Below, piece by piece: positions 10,943 to 22,400 of a DNA stretch of 64,000 nt. Every line of letters starts with the position of its first letter. Position 1 is the first letter of the stretch. The stretch is from Trachythela sp. YZ-2020. Its lineage: Eukaryota > Cnidaria > Anthozoa > Malacalcyonacea > Clavulariidae. The notes beneath the pieces were generated by a model. That model searched no databases. It was not told the origin of the DNA and worked only from the letters and a program-made list of their open reading frames with translations. The stretch covers positions 10,506,001 to 10,570,000 of the forward strand of contig JADLSH010000395.1 of NCBI GenBank assembly GCA_016169945.1, read 5' to 3'. Position numbers and translations under genes: made by a program.

Positions 10943-13825
10943 GGCGAAAGAAAGCTTGCTTCAACTGTGCTTTACCAGGACATCTTGCATCAACCTGTCA
11001 GGCTCGAGGGTGCCACAAATGTGGGTTGAAGCACCATACCTCAATATGTCAACAACAGGACAAATCGTCAACAGATGGTATGAATAACAGTTGGAATGAA
11101 AAGGGTATGAGTACTACCCTTCAGAACACTTCTGCAATTCACCCAACCTTACTAGCAAAAGTCGGAGGAGAACAAGTGCGGCTGATGATTGACACAGGAG
11201 CGAGCAGTTCATATGTATGTACTGATCTTATTACAAAGTTAGGATTGAAAGAAAGATGGTGCATTGAACAGATATATGGAACAATTACCAAAATTACAGC
11301 GTACCCCACATCTTTGAATGACTGCTTGGAGACCGGGCCTTCCCTGCAGCCTCTTTTATCCAATATCCTTCTTCGCAACCGTTTTCGAATATATTGCATC
11401 ACAGGAGATATGGTGAAGGCGTTTCTTCAAATCATGCTTCAAGAATGTGATCGTGATGCCCAACGGATTTTCTGGTATGATGATTTGAGTAACCGGAACA
11501 TACTCGAGTACAGATTCACACATGTTATCTTTGGAGCAACACCAAGTCCATACATCTTGGGACCTTGGAAAAGCATTTGGAAGGATATGAAAGTGCCTAT
11601 CCAGAAACGGTTCAGATACTGAGAGATGATACCTACGTGGACGATATACAAGGTGGTGGTGATTCCAAGAAGGATGTGGTACAATTTCGAGAAGAAGCAA
11701 CAACGATTCTGACCAGTGCTGGGTTCCAGTTATACAAGTTGCATAGCAACGTGACATCAGTCGACACGAACAGTAATGAGAAGGAGGAGGGACGAACGTA
11801 TGCCAATACGGTAGTCGGAAATCCTAAAACAAATCAGACAAAGATTTTGGGGATTCCATAGGACAAGTCGAACGACTGCATGATGGTGTCATTCGAACCT
11901 TGCTTTTGCCACCTATGACGAAGCGACAGATGGTGGCAGCAATTAACAGTGTCTATGACATCCTTGGATGGTCCTCCCCAGTGATGATAATCGTGAAGTT
12001 GATGTTCAGCGATGTTTGTTTACTGAAGTTGCATTGGGATGAAATCCTACCACCGGACATTGAACAATCATGGTGGTGCTGGATCAACGGATTGCGACGA
12101 CAAAGCTTCATCACTTTGCCTTGGAGCATAGCGACACAAGATGGCAGCGAATTTGAAATTCATGGATTTTCAGATGCGAGCAAGAAGGCTGTATGTGCTG
12201 TCATTTACACAGTGGAGTATCAGTGATCGACACCGGTCAATCAATCACTTCTTGTGGCGAAATCAAGAGTTGCACCAAAGGATACAAGTATCCCTAGATT
12301 GGAGTTGATTGCTGCTATGACCCTGGCGAAGCTACAGAGTAACGTGCTTAGAGCATTGGAAGTGCAGCCGATTCGATCCATACACAACTGGGTGGATAGT
12401 GTGACGGTTCTCTATTGGCTTGCAGACAAGGGTACCTGGCCAGCATTCGTGAGGAATCGAGTCAAGAAGATAAAGGAGCTTGGAGATGCAGAGTGGCTTT
12501 TTGTTCCGACTAGCGACAATGCAAGCGAGCTAGGCACAAGAGGTGCAGCACCAGACAAGATCGGATATCTATGGTACAAAGGTCTGAATTGGCTGCCAAA
12601 TCATAACCAGTGGCCAGAGCATCCAGAAATCAATGAAACAACGGATGCTACGCATGAGGAAGCCGCAAAGAGAACACTGGTTAGAGAAGCGGTCGAGCGT
12701 GATTTAGAGATGATCAACAACATGTTGTCGAAGTTTACTTATCACAAGCTTCTGCGAGTAACAGCATTCATGCTACGGTTAGTTAGAAACGTGAGGAAAG
12801 AGAAATTACATGGTCCATTAACGACCGATGAAGTCGAAAGGGCAGAGCACATATGGTTGAAGATCGGTCAGGAAACATTTAAAGATAGTGGAGGTCATAC
12901 CCTCTGCAAAGACGAGAATGGGATTTTGAGAATGGACGGACAAGTTCCTGGATACAATCCAATTTTCATCCCGAGAAATTTCACCTTACACCGGCTGATA
13001 GTGCATGATATGCACAAAGGAACGGGTCATGGGGGAGTGAGCTTAACGATCGCCAAAACGCGAGAGAGGTTCTGGATACCAAAACTGCGAAAATTAATGA
13101 AGAGTATCGTAAATGGTTGCAATACTTGCAAGAAAGCTTGACCAAAGGGAATGAATCCACCAACTACCGCACCATTGCCAACATTCCGAACTGAGATGAC
13201 TGAGCCTTTCGCTGTGACAGGGGTGGACTTCGCAGGTCCTCTACTTTACCGAGCAAGTAAGAAGTCTATGCACAAGGCATACGTAGCACTCTATATGTGT
13301 GCAACGACAAGAGCAGTTCATCTGAAGCTGAGTAAAAGCATGGATGCGGACAAGTTTAAGAGAGAGTTGAAAGAGTTCGTCGCCAGACGAGGAACACCAG
13401 ACAAGATTGTAAGCGACAATGCGCAGACATTCAAGGCCACCAGGAAGTGGCTCGAATTGCTCATCTAGGACACAGACTTGTTTAACTACCAAACGACTCA
13501 ACGGATTACTTGGCAATTCAATTTGTCTAGAGCCCCTTGGTGGTGGTGGGGTGGCTTCTTCGAGAGGCTAGTTGGTGTCATGAAGTCGAGCCTGCCAAAA
13601 GTAATCGGTCATGCCTTACTGACGTTCCCAGAGCTTGAAGAGGTTTTTGCTGGATGTCGAGTGCTTTATGAACAACCGGCCCCTGTGCTATCAAGGAGAG
13701 GAGTTTGAGGAACCTGTCATTACCCCAAATCTTCTGCTCAGAGGTCAACCAGCAAATTTCTTGCAGGAAGATGTTGAAGCGATGGACGAAAAGATGGCTG
13801 CTACGAAACGAATGAAATACCTTAA
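10939..13825 (+). pseudogene. pol: pol of BEL copy 1, upstream segment
   Basis: In order: zinc knuckles (CFNCALPGHLASTC; CHKCGLKHHTSIC) at 10960-11060; aspartic protease motif LMIDTGASSSY near 11190; reverse transcriptase palm beginning SLNDCLETGPSLQPLL at 11310 with YVDD at about 11636; RNase H motif HGFSDASKKAVCAV near 12165; integrase zinc module H..H..C..C ending CNTCKKA at 13141; then the catalytic core (VDFAGP; SDNAQTF; FERLVGVMK). Only about 45 residues separate protease and reverse transcriptase, where copy 2 has several hundred. At least seven frame breaks or stops are visible. The frame is interrupted at 13825 by the TTAA element. Confidence 0.8.
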
Positions 13826-16223
13826 CTCATTAACTGGCAATGCGCCCGGATGCGCCCTGGAATTGGCAAGGGGGTAACTGGCAATGCGCCCGGATGCGCC
13901 TTAGATTTGCTTGTCAACTTCCGGCACGATTGCCAAGCACGTGTTTGACAGGTTGCCTAGCAACCAATACGAATATAGAACGCGAAACACGAGCTTTCCA
14001 ACGACACATTGAGCGAGGAAATTGATTGAAAACTCGCAAAGATTTTCAAGTTTAAAATTCTATTTTTTTACAAAAACTTTACGCAATGGCTATATGTTAC
14101 AAGAAGGGAATTTACAGCAAGTTTTAAGGGCAAAAAAGAAGAGGATTTTCAAGAGTTCAACACAGAAAATTTGGTCCAAAACGAAAGGGAATGTCTCGAC
14201 GTTTTTGGTCAAGTTCTTGTCGAAATCCATTCGCGAGATTTTGAGCCGAAAACATGGGTATTTTGTAAATTTTATGGAAAATAATAGTCGGAAATCACAA
14301 GGAACACGAACACCAAACACAAGTGAGTAGATACGATCTTTTTTGAGCCTGTTTTTGAATAGAAAAGTTTTGAAAAAACTCCCAAAATTCGACAGCATTT
14401 TAGCAGGTTAAATCTAGTTTAAAATTATCCTTTTTGAAGAACTGTTCGTGCATGTTTATGGCATTATTTGACTGTTTTCGTAACCCTTCTGTTGGTCTTC
14501 TTGTCCAAGTTGTGAATTTAGCAAAAGTGTATTCAAACCACTACACATTTTACCTACTATGTGCGCATGTCGTCTTTTTGGCATGAATACTCCTAGTAAA
14601 ATCACATTAAAACTAAGTAGTCCATCTATTTTTGTAAATTTTGTATTAAAACGACCACTAATTTCAGAGATATTGTGGCTTAAAACCAGTGTATTGAATT
14701 AATGCGGGTGTCTGCCGCGTGCGAATTCACAAAAACTTGACAGCCGATTTCAAAAGCTTCTAAAATGCTTTTTTATGGATTTTTATATCCCTATAAAACT
14801 TTAAATCGATAAAGCTCATCATAAAATTAGTGCAAACTCGTTTTCTAAGAACTACACATTGAGCACTTGAAGAGAAAGATGTAAAATACGTCAGGACACC
14901 TGTTTGCAAAATGCCGGTTCCTCACTGCAATGGCTTCCTTTGCAGGAAGCAATGAAATTGATGCCCTTTCCAAAATCGGTATTTAGCAGCTATTTCGGAC
15001 CCAATGTTCACTAATTTATCATGAGATCGTTTTAATAGAAGACTTTTAATAATACTCATGGGATATTTCGTTATTTTGTCAAATAAAAGCTATATCTTTG
15101 AGGTGTTTATCGTTTCAAAAGTGCACGCGCGAAAATATGGAAGTTACGTGTTTACTCCCGTCTGAAAAGCAACCAGATATTGAGGACCTTATTTCATCAT
15201 TTTACAGCAATATAGAACACCTAAATATTAAATTGTGCATTTCATTGGAGTATGAAGATTGTATTTTTACACGATTGTTCTCTTTTACGACCTATTTTGC
15301 TTTTTGAGCCAGATTTCGAAAAGAAGCCGGGTGTCTGCCATTATCTTGTCTTATGAGTAGACTACAGATGCGCAAACATTTTTGGGCACAAAAAAGTCGC
15401 TGTTTTCTCAACAGAAACACAAGAAAATTGAGCTAAAGTTCTTACCTGGTGTAAAGTTAAGATATTTTTCACTTTGTGGATGACTTTTAGTGCTTTGAGT
15501 AGAGAAATGAACAGCTTTTTGTTTTGTCACCGCAAATTGCGTTTGAATATGTCGGTTGTCGAAGTCTGGTTTAAAAACACCTCCCCAAATGCCCGCTTTT
15601 CTCACTCTTTTCATCCTTTGTTTATATTAAAACAGATAAATTCTTGTACTATTTGTTTTATCAAATATATTTGTGTGAATTTAAAACTTCGAGGAGGTAC
15701 AATCACTGCGTTTTGGCTTATAGATGTTTTGACCCGTGAACAACAACCTACTCTTCTCCGTTTTATGTTGTAAACATGAGGTCCTGGACTAGGCTCAAGA
15801 GAATTTATTTTAATTTTTGATCATTTTCTAATTTATATCCTACAAGATGAAAATTAGTTTTAATAAAAATATGTACCAGCCCAGCAATTTAATTTTTTTT
15901 TGCCATTTATGTAGGGTTATGGAGATATTGCCCTTCAGATATTAGGTGTCATGAGGTGCAAAATGTTAGTGCTATAAAATTTACCCAAACCAAAAATTCT
16001 CACTCAAAAATATTAATTATCTATTTACGAATGCAAGCTCATATAAACTAAATTAGGTCAATTATATATCACTCTTGTCTGATTAAAAAAATCAGAAAGT
16101 TTTATAGAAAGGTTTTTGAGATATTGCCAATTTTATGATTGCCCACAAATTCAATGAAGAATTCGCCATATTGCTTGCCAGTTAAAGGGGTAGAAATGTT
16201 GCAACAGTCTGCCAGTTAATGAG
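13826..16223 (+). mobile_element. 2.4-kb TTAA-flanked DNA element, copy A
   Basis: Bounded by inverted repeats CTCATTAACTGGCA / TGCCAGTTAATGAG and by TTAA on each side (13822-13825, 16224-16227). Removing the element and one TTAA restores continuous BEL integrase coding, so the borders are exact. TTAA duplication is typical of piggyBac and Kolobok elements. The left end holds a short direct repeat (AACTGGCAATGCGCCCGG twice, at 13832 and 13878). No transposase is recognisable inside, so it is probably non-autonomous. An inverted copy lies at 41528-43850. Confidence 0.85.
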
Positions 16224-16648
16224 TTAAGGTGTGTCGTGATGACCTTAAGAAACGCTGGCTAACAGAGTATGTTCACGCGTTAGAAGAAAGGCATCGCAAG
16301 GTATTTAGCGACGGAAAAGGGTTGCCTAAAATTGGTTCGATCGTGCAAATCACGGATACCAGCAAAATCAAGACCAAATGGCATATCGGACGTATTGTCG
16401 GGGTCATTCGCGGTCGCGACGAAGTCGTAAGAGGATACAAAATCAAGACCGGAACGGGTTACATCATCGAAAGGCCTCTTCAGTTGGTGTGTGATCTGGA
16501 GATAAGCGGGGCTATGAATGAACCAGTTGTCAGAGAAAAAGTTGATAATTCAGGAAATGCCGAAGATCGAGAACGACCTTCGAGGAAAGCAAAGGACAGA
16601 GGCGATGGACAAAATAGTCAGACTTACGTTGAACGAAGAAGAAGATGA
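16224..16648 (+). pseudogene. pol: pol of BEL copy 1, C-terminal integrase segment
   Basis: After the nested element the frame resumes with CRDDLKKRWLTEYVHALEE and runs through IGSIVQITD and WHIGRIVGVIRGRDEVVRG to the stop at 16648. This is the DUF5641-type C-terminal domain that follows the integrase core in BEL/Pao pol, a small chromatin- or DNA-contacting domain. The end is rich in charged residues. It is open throughout but cut off from the rest of pol. Confidence 0.8.
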
Positions 16649-16694
16649 GTAAACGGACGACATTAGCGGCTAGTTATTGCTAATGGGGGGAGAG

Positions 16695-16907
16695 TGTCAG
16701 AATTTGAGTGACGTATGACACATTATTATTATTATTATTCAAATTATGTTAATTTATGTGAGTTTATGTTTTTTGGAGCGAACATGTTGCGGGTAAAAAG
16801 TCTGTTAAAGAAGCTATATGTAAAGTAATTGTAATAAAGTTAATGTTGTTTTTGTAAAGAAAGTGTTTGTGTGTGAGTTATTCTGTGTCTCTGGGATATT
16901 CCCCACA
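16695..16907 (+). repeat. 3' LTR of BEL copy 1
   Basis: Starts TGTCAGAATTTGAG, ends TTCCCCACA, and follows the polypurine tract GGGGGGAGAG. It is followed by GTGC, the partner of the left flank. Confidence 0.9.
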
Positions 16908-17595
16908 GTGCTGCTTGTGGCTACAGCAACAACCATAGAATAATTCTATGGTTTGAAGTTGTCAGATCAAACAAAGATCCACATGTTATCGCAGAAATAT
17001 TTCTAAATGCTGTGAAGGAGGTTGGAGGATGCCCCATGCATGTTTGAACAGATTGTGGGACAGAAAATGTTCTACTGTCTGCAATGCAATCCTACCTAAG
17101 GGCTGATGGCAATGATGAATGGGCAGGAGAGAAAGCACATGTGCTTGGATCGTCAGCTGCAAATCAAGAAATTGAGGCATAGTCGTCTTTCCTGAGACGA
17201 AACAGGTCAGGTTGGTGGATCAATTTTTACAAGATATGTCCCACCAAGGAGTCTTAGAGATTGGAAATACCTATCACATGGAGGCTTTGTGGTATTGTTT
17301 TAACATGTTACAAGACGATTTAACCAAGGTTAAAGAACGCTGGAACAGCCACTACATTCAGAAGTAGCAGCATGCAACAGTATCTGGAATACCAGACATT
17401 CTGTACTTCCTCCCAGTATATTATGGTGATGAAAACTGCCTAATGGACATATCAGCAGTTAAGTTTAGTGACATGGAAGAGAGAACCAACCAAAGCATTG
17501 TGAGGATATTTACAAGGAATATCTTGACTATGTTTTGGAGAGCAAGGGTTGGCTGTATCCCGAGGTTATACCAGAAGGATTTGAAATGTATCAGT
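16908..17595 (+). pseudogene. integrase-type transposase remnant, C-terminal part
   Basis: Continuation of the remnant at 8770-9087. Visible in broken frames are VIAEIFLNAVKEVGGCP, TDCGTENVLLSAMQSYL (second catalytic aspartate region, D-x-G-x-E-N), SSAANQEIE (the catalytic glutamate context Q.IE), SFLRRNRSGWWINFY and GIPDILYFLP. It matches the same family as the gene at 56737-60321. Stops such as the one just before TDCGTEN and several shifts show it is dead. The BEL element lies between the two halves. Confidence 0.65.
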
Positions 17596-17778
17596 GTTTG
17601 GTAAATCTACCACAGTGAAATCTACACACATTACTGAATTTCATAGAATATTTCAGAAGTATTGTAAACATTTTTTCCAAAACGTTCACATCAATGTGTA
17701 TTCAGTTATTCTTCAGTTCTACTGTATATACTATCAAGTATTATCCAGGAGTAAACACATGTGTTTTTGGACACGATT

Positions 17779-17851
17779 TCTTACCTGGCATAGCACACTA
17801 TTTCTTACCTGGCATAGCACACTATTTCTTACCTGGCATAGCACACTATTT
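17779..17851 (+). repeat. 24-bp tandem repeat, three units
   Basis: TTTCTTACCTGGCATAGCAC plus ACTA repeats three times head to tail with no differences. The LTWHSTLF or GIAHYF repeats in two frames reflect only this. Confidence 0.9.
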
Positions 17852-17859
17852 CTGCTTTC

Positions 17860-18143
17860 AATGCCCATGCCCATTTTCATCATGCAAGTTTACCCACAAC
17901 AGATCATGATAGTTTGAACATCGTAACAAGCTAGATTTATACATCATTTCCTCTGGTAATGGCAATATGTGTATTCAGATAATGATAAATGTTTCTGACT
18001 AACTTGTGCATCAGAAATTCCAAACATTGGTACGCCTTGTCAACTTTAATCAAAATAACACTGTTATATATGTAATTCGCTGTAATAAAAAAGATGCGCC
18101 ACACGTTGAATTGTGGGTAGGTTGACATGTTGTTATCCAAATA
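17860..18143. other. spacer, nothing recognised
   Basis: Ordinary AT-rich sequence between a tandem repeat and the SWIM pseudogene. Confidence 0.35.
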
Positions 18144-18913
18144 ATGGCGGCAAGTTCCACAATTCTTCTCGAATAATCTGAAATTTATGGTGCAAAGCTA
18201 CAAAAAAACGTAGAGGATTTAAGCTGTGTGGAGGCTGAGAGATGGCTTAAATGTTGTGGGTGTACACATTTAGGTGATATTATCCTGAAGGAGTTGAAAT
18301 CCAAGTAAGTTTGGGGTCGTGCATCGTTAACATTTACGATATCTATTTTGGACAACAAAATATAGAACTGATTTTGATATGGTTTTTCATACTTTTTATC
18401 TTAAAGAATCAATACATATATTAATTATGGATGGGACAAACAGTTACTGAGAGATCCAGAAGGAAAATTACTAAATGAAAAAGAGAAAGCAAAGCCAAAA
18501 TGCAGAGCAGCAGTTTATCGAAAAAAATATTTTTGAGGGAGAAAACATTCCAAATGATGTCTTTGGAGCATGTTCCTGAAATAAAGCACTCAGTTGTCGA
18601 AGACTTTTTAAAAAATGCGAAGGACAAGAGACACTTAACACACAGGTATGTGTTTTCGAAGACACAAAATTTTGAGACGTCTGGAAAACCTACACATATC
18701 AACCTCTTACCTGGCAGCAGTGTGTTTTTGTTAGAAGGCCACACCACAAGACCAGCTATGAAGCAAGCAAAAGGCATATCATCTGGCACTGGTATTTATT
18801 CTTGTATTGTCGTTTTCAATAACCTAACTGGTTAAATAATAGCTGCACGAGATAGATCATGTGCTGCAGGAAACTGTGGCTACTGTAAACATATAGCTGC
18901 CCTATGTTACAAA
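18144..18913 (+). pseudogene. SWIM zinc-finger protein, N-terminal half, truncated by an LTR
   Basis: A first exon with ATG at 18144 (in-frame stop soon after) reads on to VEDLSCVEAERWLKCCGC and a GTAAGT donor at about 18304. After an intron the second exon contains NYGWDKQLLRDPEGKLL, then in a shifted frame EHVPEIKHSVVEDF, and finally CAAGNCGYCKHIAALCY (about 18862-18912), which fits a SWIM zinc finger (C-x-A-G..C..C.H). SWIM domains bind DNA or proteins. In similar genes known from cnidarians they sit before a YqaJ nuclease domain, which is absent here. Stops and one frameshift are present, and the BEL LTR begins directly after the SWIM motif. Confidence 0.6.
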
Positions 18914-19102
18914 TGTCGGGAATTGCCTCCGTTATCGTTTGTTTTCCCCGACAGATCACAAAAATAGGTCACAAAATAAAAATATAACGCTTTCTTTAAT
19001 TAAAATATTTTACAAAAGTTCGCTCCCTCTCACACGTTTTTCTCACACTCTCCCCAGTCCATTCCGAGTCTCTTCGCAACTTCCGGTTTAGCAATCCCAA
19101 CA
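18914..19102 (-). repeat. 3' LTR of BEL copy 2
   Basis: On the minus strand starts TGTTGGGATTGCTAAACC and ends GGCAATTCCCGACA. Nearly identical to 28937-29126. Confidence 0.9.
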
Positions 19103-19420
19103 CACTCCCCCCATATATCTTCGTAGCAGATATATGTCTAGTTTTAACGTAAATATAAATAAAAGTTCCGTAACTTCAACGTATTATCTAATAAAGTTTC
19201 TGAAATAATCACTGTTCCGTGCTCGTTTTACTTTAATCTACAATAGAAGTTTTAGATCCTAGAAGTCCTCCTGTTCTTGATCCGCAATCGCTTTGATTCT
19301 TTCCTCGGCTAAACCAGCTGCTGCTCGCTTCGGTCTAAATTATGTTGCTTCCGCGTTCAGTTTCTCTTTCGGTGGAGGTTGATCGCACGCTAGTTCCAGG
19401 GGATATAAATGCCGAACCGC

Positions 19421-22400
19421 TCATTCAAGAGTTCCCCTCTTTGTCTTTAATCTCACGCCACGAACAATGCCATCTGTTCCCGGGAATACCTCTTGCACAA
19501 CAGCTATTGGCCACGTTCCCCGATTCTTCGAGTCCGATTTCACGAGTACTACTTCTCCTTCTTTGACGTCAAACCGTTTCCGTTTGTGGTTAAGATTATG
19601 ACGTTCCCTGAGTGCTGTTACGTACTCTTTGGTCCACCGAGACCAAAGAGAGTTCTTGCATTTGTTGAGGTATTTCGCTCTTTTTCTCAGTTGTGGATTT
19701 TCTTCTCGCCACGGATCTTGTTGTGGTAGGTCATTTGACCGTTGGAACAAGAATGTATGTGGAGTCAATGTGGGTAACTGGACATCGTCCTCGACATAAC
19801 TTAACGGTCGTCGATTAACTTGAATCTCGACATCTAAAACAAGCTCGCTCAGTTCTTCCAAAGACAAAGTTGCTGCGCCAATAGTCTTGCGCCACGCTCG
19901 CTTCACTACGCCTATCAGTCTTTCAAATTGTCCGCCCCACCAAGGGGCTCTGGACAAATTAAACTGCCATTGGATCTCTTCCTTCTCCAAATACCCATGC
20001 AATTTCTCATCTCGTCTCACACTTTTGAGCCATTTCTCCGCTTTAATGAACGTTCCGCCATTATCTGAATAGATCCTACATGGACGGCCACGTCTGGCAA
20101 TGAATCGCTTAATGCACGGTATGAACTCTTTCGTCTCCAAACTGCCTAGAATTTCCAGGTGTACCGCACGTGTTAAACTGCATGCAAACAGTGCTAAGTA
20201 GGCTTTTCCCTCACGTTTTCCTCGCTGACGATAACGTATTGGACCAGCAAAGTCAATCCCAACGACTTCGAATGCTGTCGCTCCTTCCGTTCTACAAGTT
20301 GGTAACAGACCAGGCGGTGGTGCAGCTAAAGCTGTAACTTGGAACCGTTTACAGCCCCAACATCCTTTCGTCATCATTTTCACGAGTTGCCTCAACCGTG
20401 GAATCCAGTACTGCTCTCTAATGGCTGCCATCGTCAAACCAACTCCCCCATGCAAGGTTTCACAATGTACTCTCCTAACAAGCTTCTTTGTGAAGGTGGC
20501 ATCGTTCGGCAGATAAACTGGGTATCTTCCCTGGATTCTACCTCGACATTCGAGTAGACCATCGTTGTTGACTTGAAGATTTAGACTGGCGCTCGCTTCT
20601 GGGTAATCTGGTTGGACCGTAGCTCGTTGCTGAACATGTTTGATCCACCATCGTTTCACTTCTTCTATCTCTATGGCTGTCAACGGGCCTTTGTATTTCT
20701 CTCTTGATCTTGGGTTATATATGAATCTGAAGATCCAAGAACAAATTTGCAGGCTTTTGCGTAGATCATATTTTTCAAGTAGACGGTCAAGTTCATCGCT
20801 ATCTTGCTCGATTGTTGTGGGTTGTGCAATAGTCAGGATTTCTCTGATGGCTTTCGCTTCGCTTTGGGATTCTTGTGATGGTGACGTCACTAGATTTGGC
20901 GGCCATTTCTCCTTGTCAGCAAGCCAAATGGGACCATTCCACCACAAATCTTCTGTCACTGGACCTCCTCGACTCGCTAAGTCAGCAGGGTTCTCTGCAC
21001 TTCTTACATGTCGCCAGGTGATCTCTGAATGGACTCTGATCTTCAGTAGTCTGTTTTGAACAAACTGTTTGTACTCTCCTTGTGCCTGGATCCAATGGAG
21101 GACTACTGTGCTGTCCATCCATCCATATACTTGCGATAATGGGAGATCTTCGAAAGCTCGTTTCACGTTTGCGACAAGGTTAGTGGCCATATGAGCAGCG
21201 ATAAGCTGCAAACGGGGTATAGAGAGTCCTTGTTTGGCAAGTCGTGCTTTACTGGTTACCAACCTTTGAGTGGTTCCTGATGCTTGTTTCACCACAGCAT
21301 AAACTGCAGCTCCCACTCCTTGCTTGCTTGCATCACCGAAACTGTGCAGTTCAATGGATTCTATGGATTCTTGATGACTGACAATGGAACGAGGCATGGT
21401 CACCTGGAGAGGTAGTGATCGTTCCCATTTCTCCCACGCTCGCAGAGTAGGCGGGTCTAAGTCGGAATCCCAACCACTTTTTTCACAGCAGATTTTCCGG
21501 TAAATCATTTTCCCTTCTAAAGTCACTGGAGAGATCATGCCAATGGGATCATAGACTCTCGCCAACTTTCGCAGCACTCCCCGTTTGGTCGGCTCAACGT
21601 TCTCAGTGGGTAGAACAACGTTTAGCTCATCTCGATCTTTATCCCAACCCAGGCCCAATAGGCTGGCTTGTACGTCATGATCTTGTTGGAGCTGTTGTTT
21701 GGCGTAGCTTAACTCATCGCTTTCGCTAATAACTTCTCTCTCCAATTCTTGCATATTTGAATTCCATTTGTGCAACTGGAAACCGCCATCTTCGAAGATC
21801 TTGGTTGATTCTTCTTTTACACTCTTCGCTTCCACCACGGTACAACCACCACTGACCAAATCGTCAACATACATACTTTGCCTTAGCTCTGCGACAGTAA
21901 TTGGTAACTTATCTTCCCAAATGTCAAGGTGGTGTTCAAGTACTCCCCCAAGCAAGAAAGGGGAACAAACTAACCCGAATAAAGCTCTGGTAAATCTCAA
22001 TGTTTCCAAGTTCGCTTCTTCACTACTCTTCGAATGGAAACGCAGGGCGTCTCTTTCCGATTGTCTTATACGAATCTGAAGAAACGCTTTCTTCAAGTCA
22101 CCACTCACAGCCACAGGATAAGCTCTCTGCCTAATGATCACATCCCAAAGCTTGTTCTGGAGGACTGGTCCCGAATAGAGGCAATCATTAAGTGAGGGAG
22201 CATCTGTATTCGCACAAGATGAGGCATCATAGACTATGCGAGTCTTTGTCGATTGTACATTGTCCCTCACCACAGGCTTGTGGGGGATGTAAAACTCTAC
22301 GCCTTCTGCTTCTTCATTGGCTGCCTCAACAATTCCCAAATTTTTCTGCTCACTTATAATTGCACCGTATTCACCTGTCATCCCATTCTTCTCCAGCTTC

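Larger units (their letters stand above)
9088..16907 (+). mobile_element. BEL/Pao LTR retrotransposon (copy 1), decayed
   Basis: Two similar LTRs (9088-9295 and 16695-16907) bound gag, protease, reverse transcriptase, RNase H and integrase remnants in BEL/Pao order. GTGC lies just outside both LTRs (9084-9087, 16908-16911), so at least a 4-bp target duplication is kept. A purine tract GGGGGGAGAG precedes the 3' LTR (16685-16694), and a tRNA-complementary TGGCGATCCTGCC follows the 5' LTR. The coding part has many frameshifts, a large internal deletion between protease and reverse transcriptase, and a 2.4-kb nested element at 13826-16223. Confidence 0.9.

Noticed and set aside
15408..15773. Open frames shared by the two TTAA elements (15408-15773 and 41960-42316)
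   Set aside because: Conserved on both strands at once and without any domain, so conservation follows from repeat identity.
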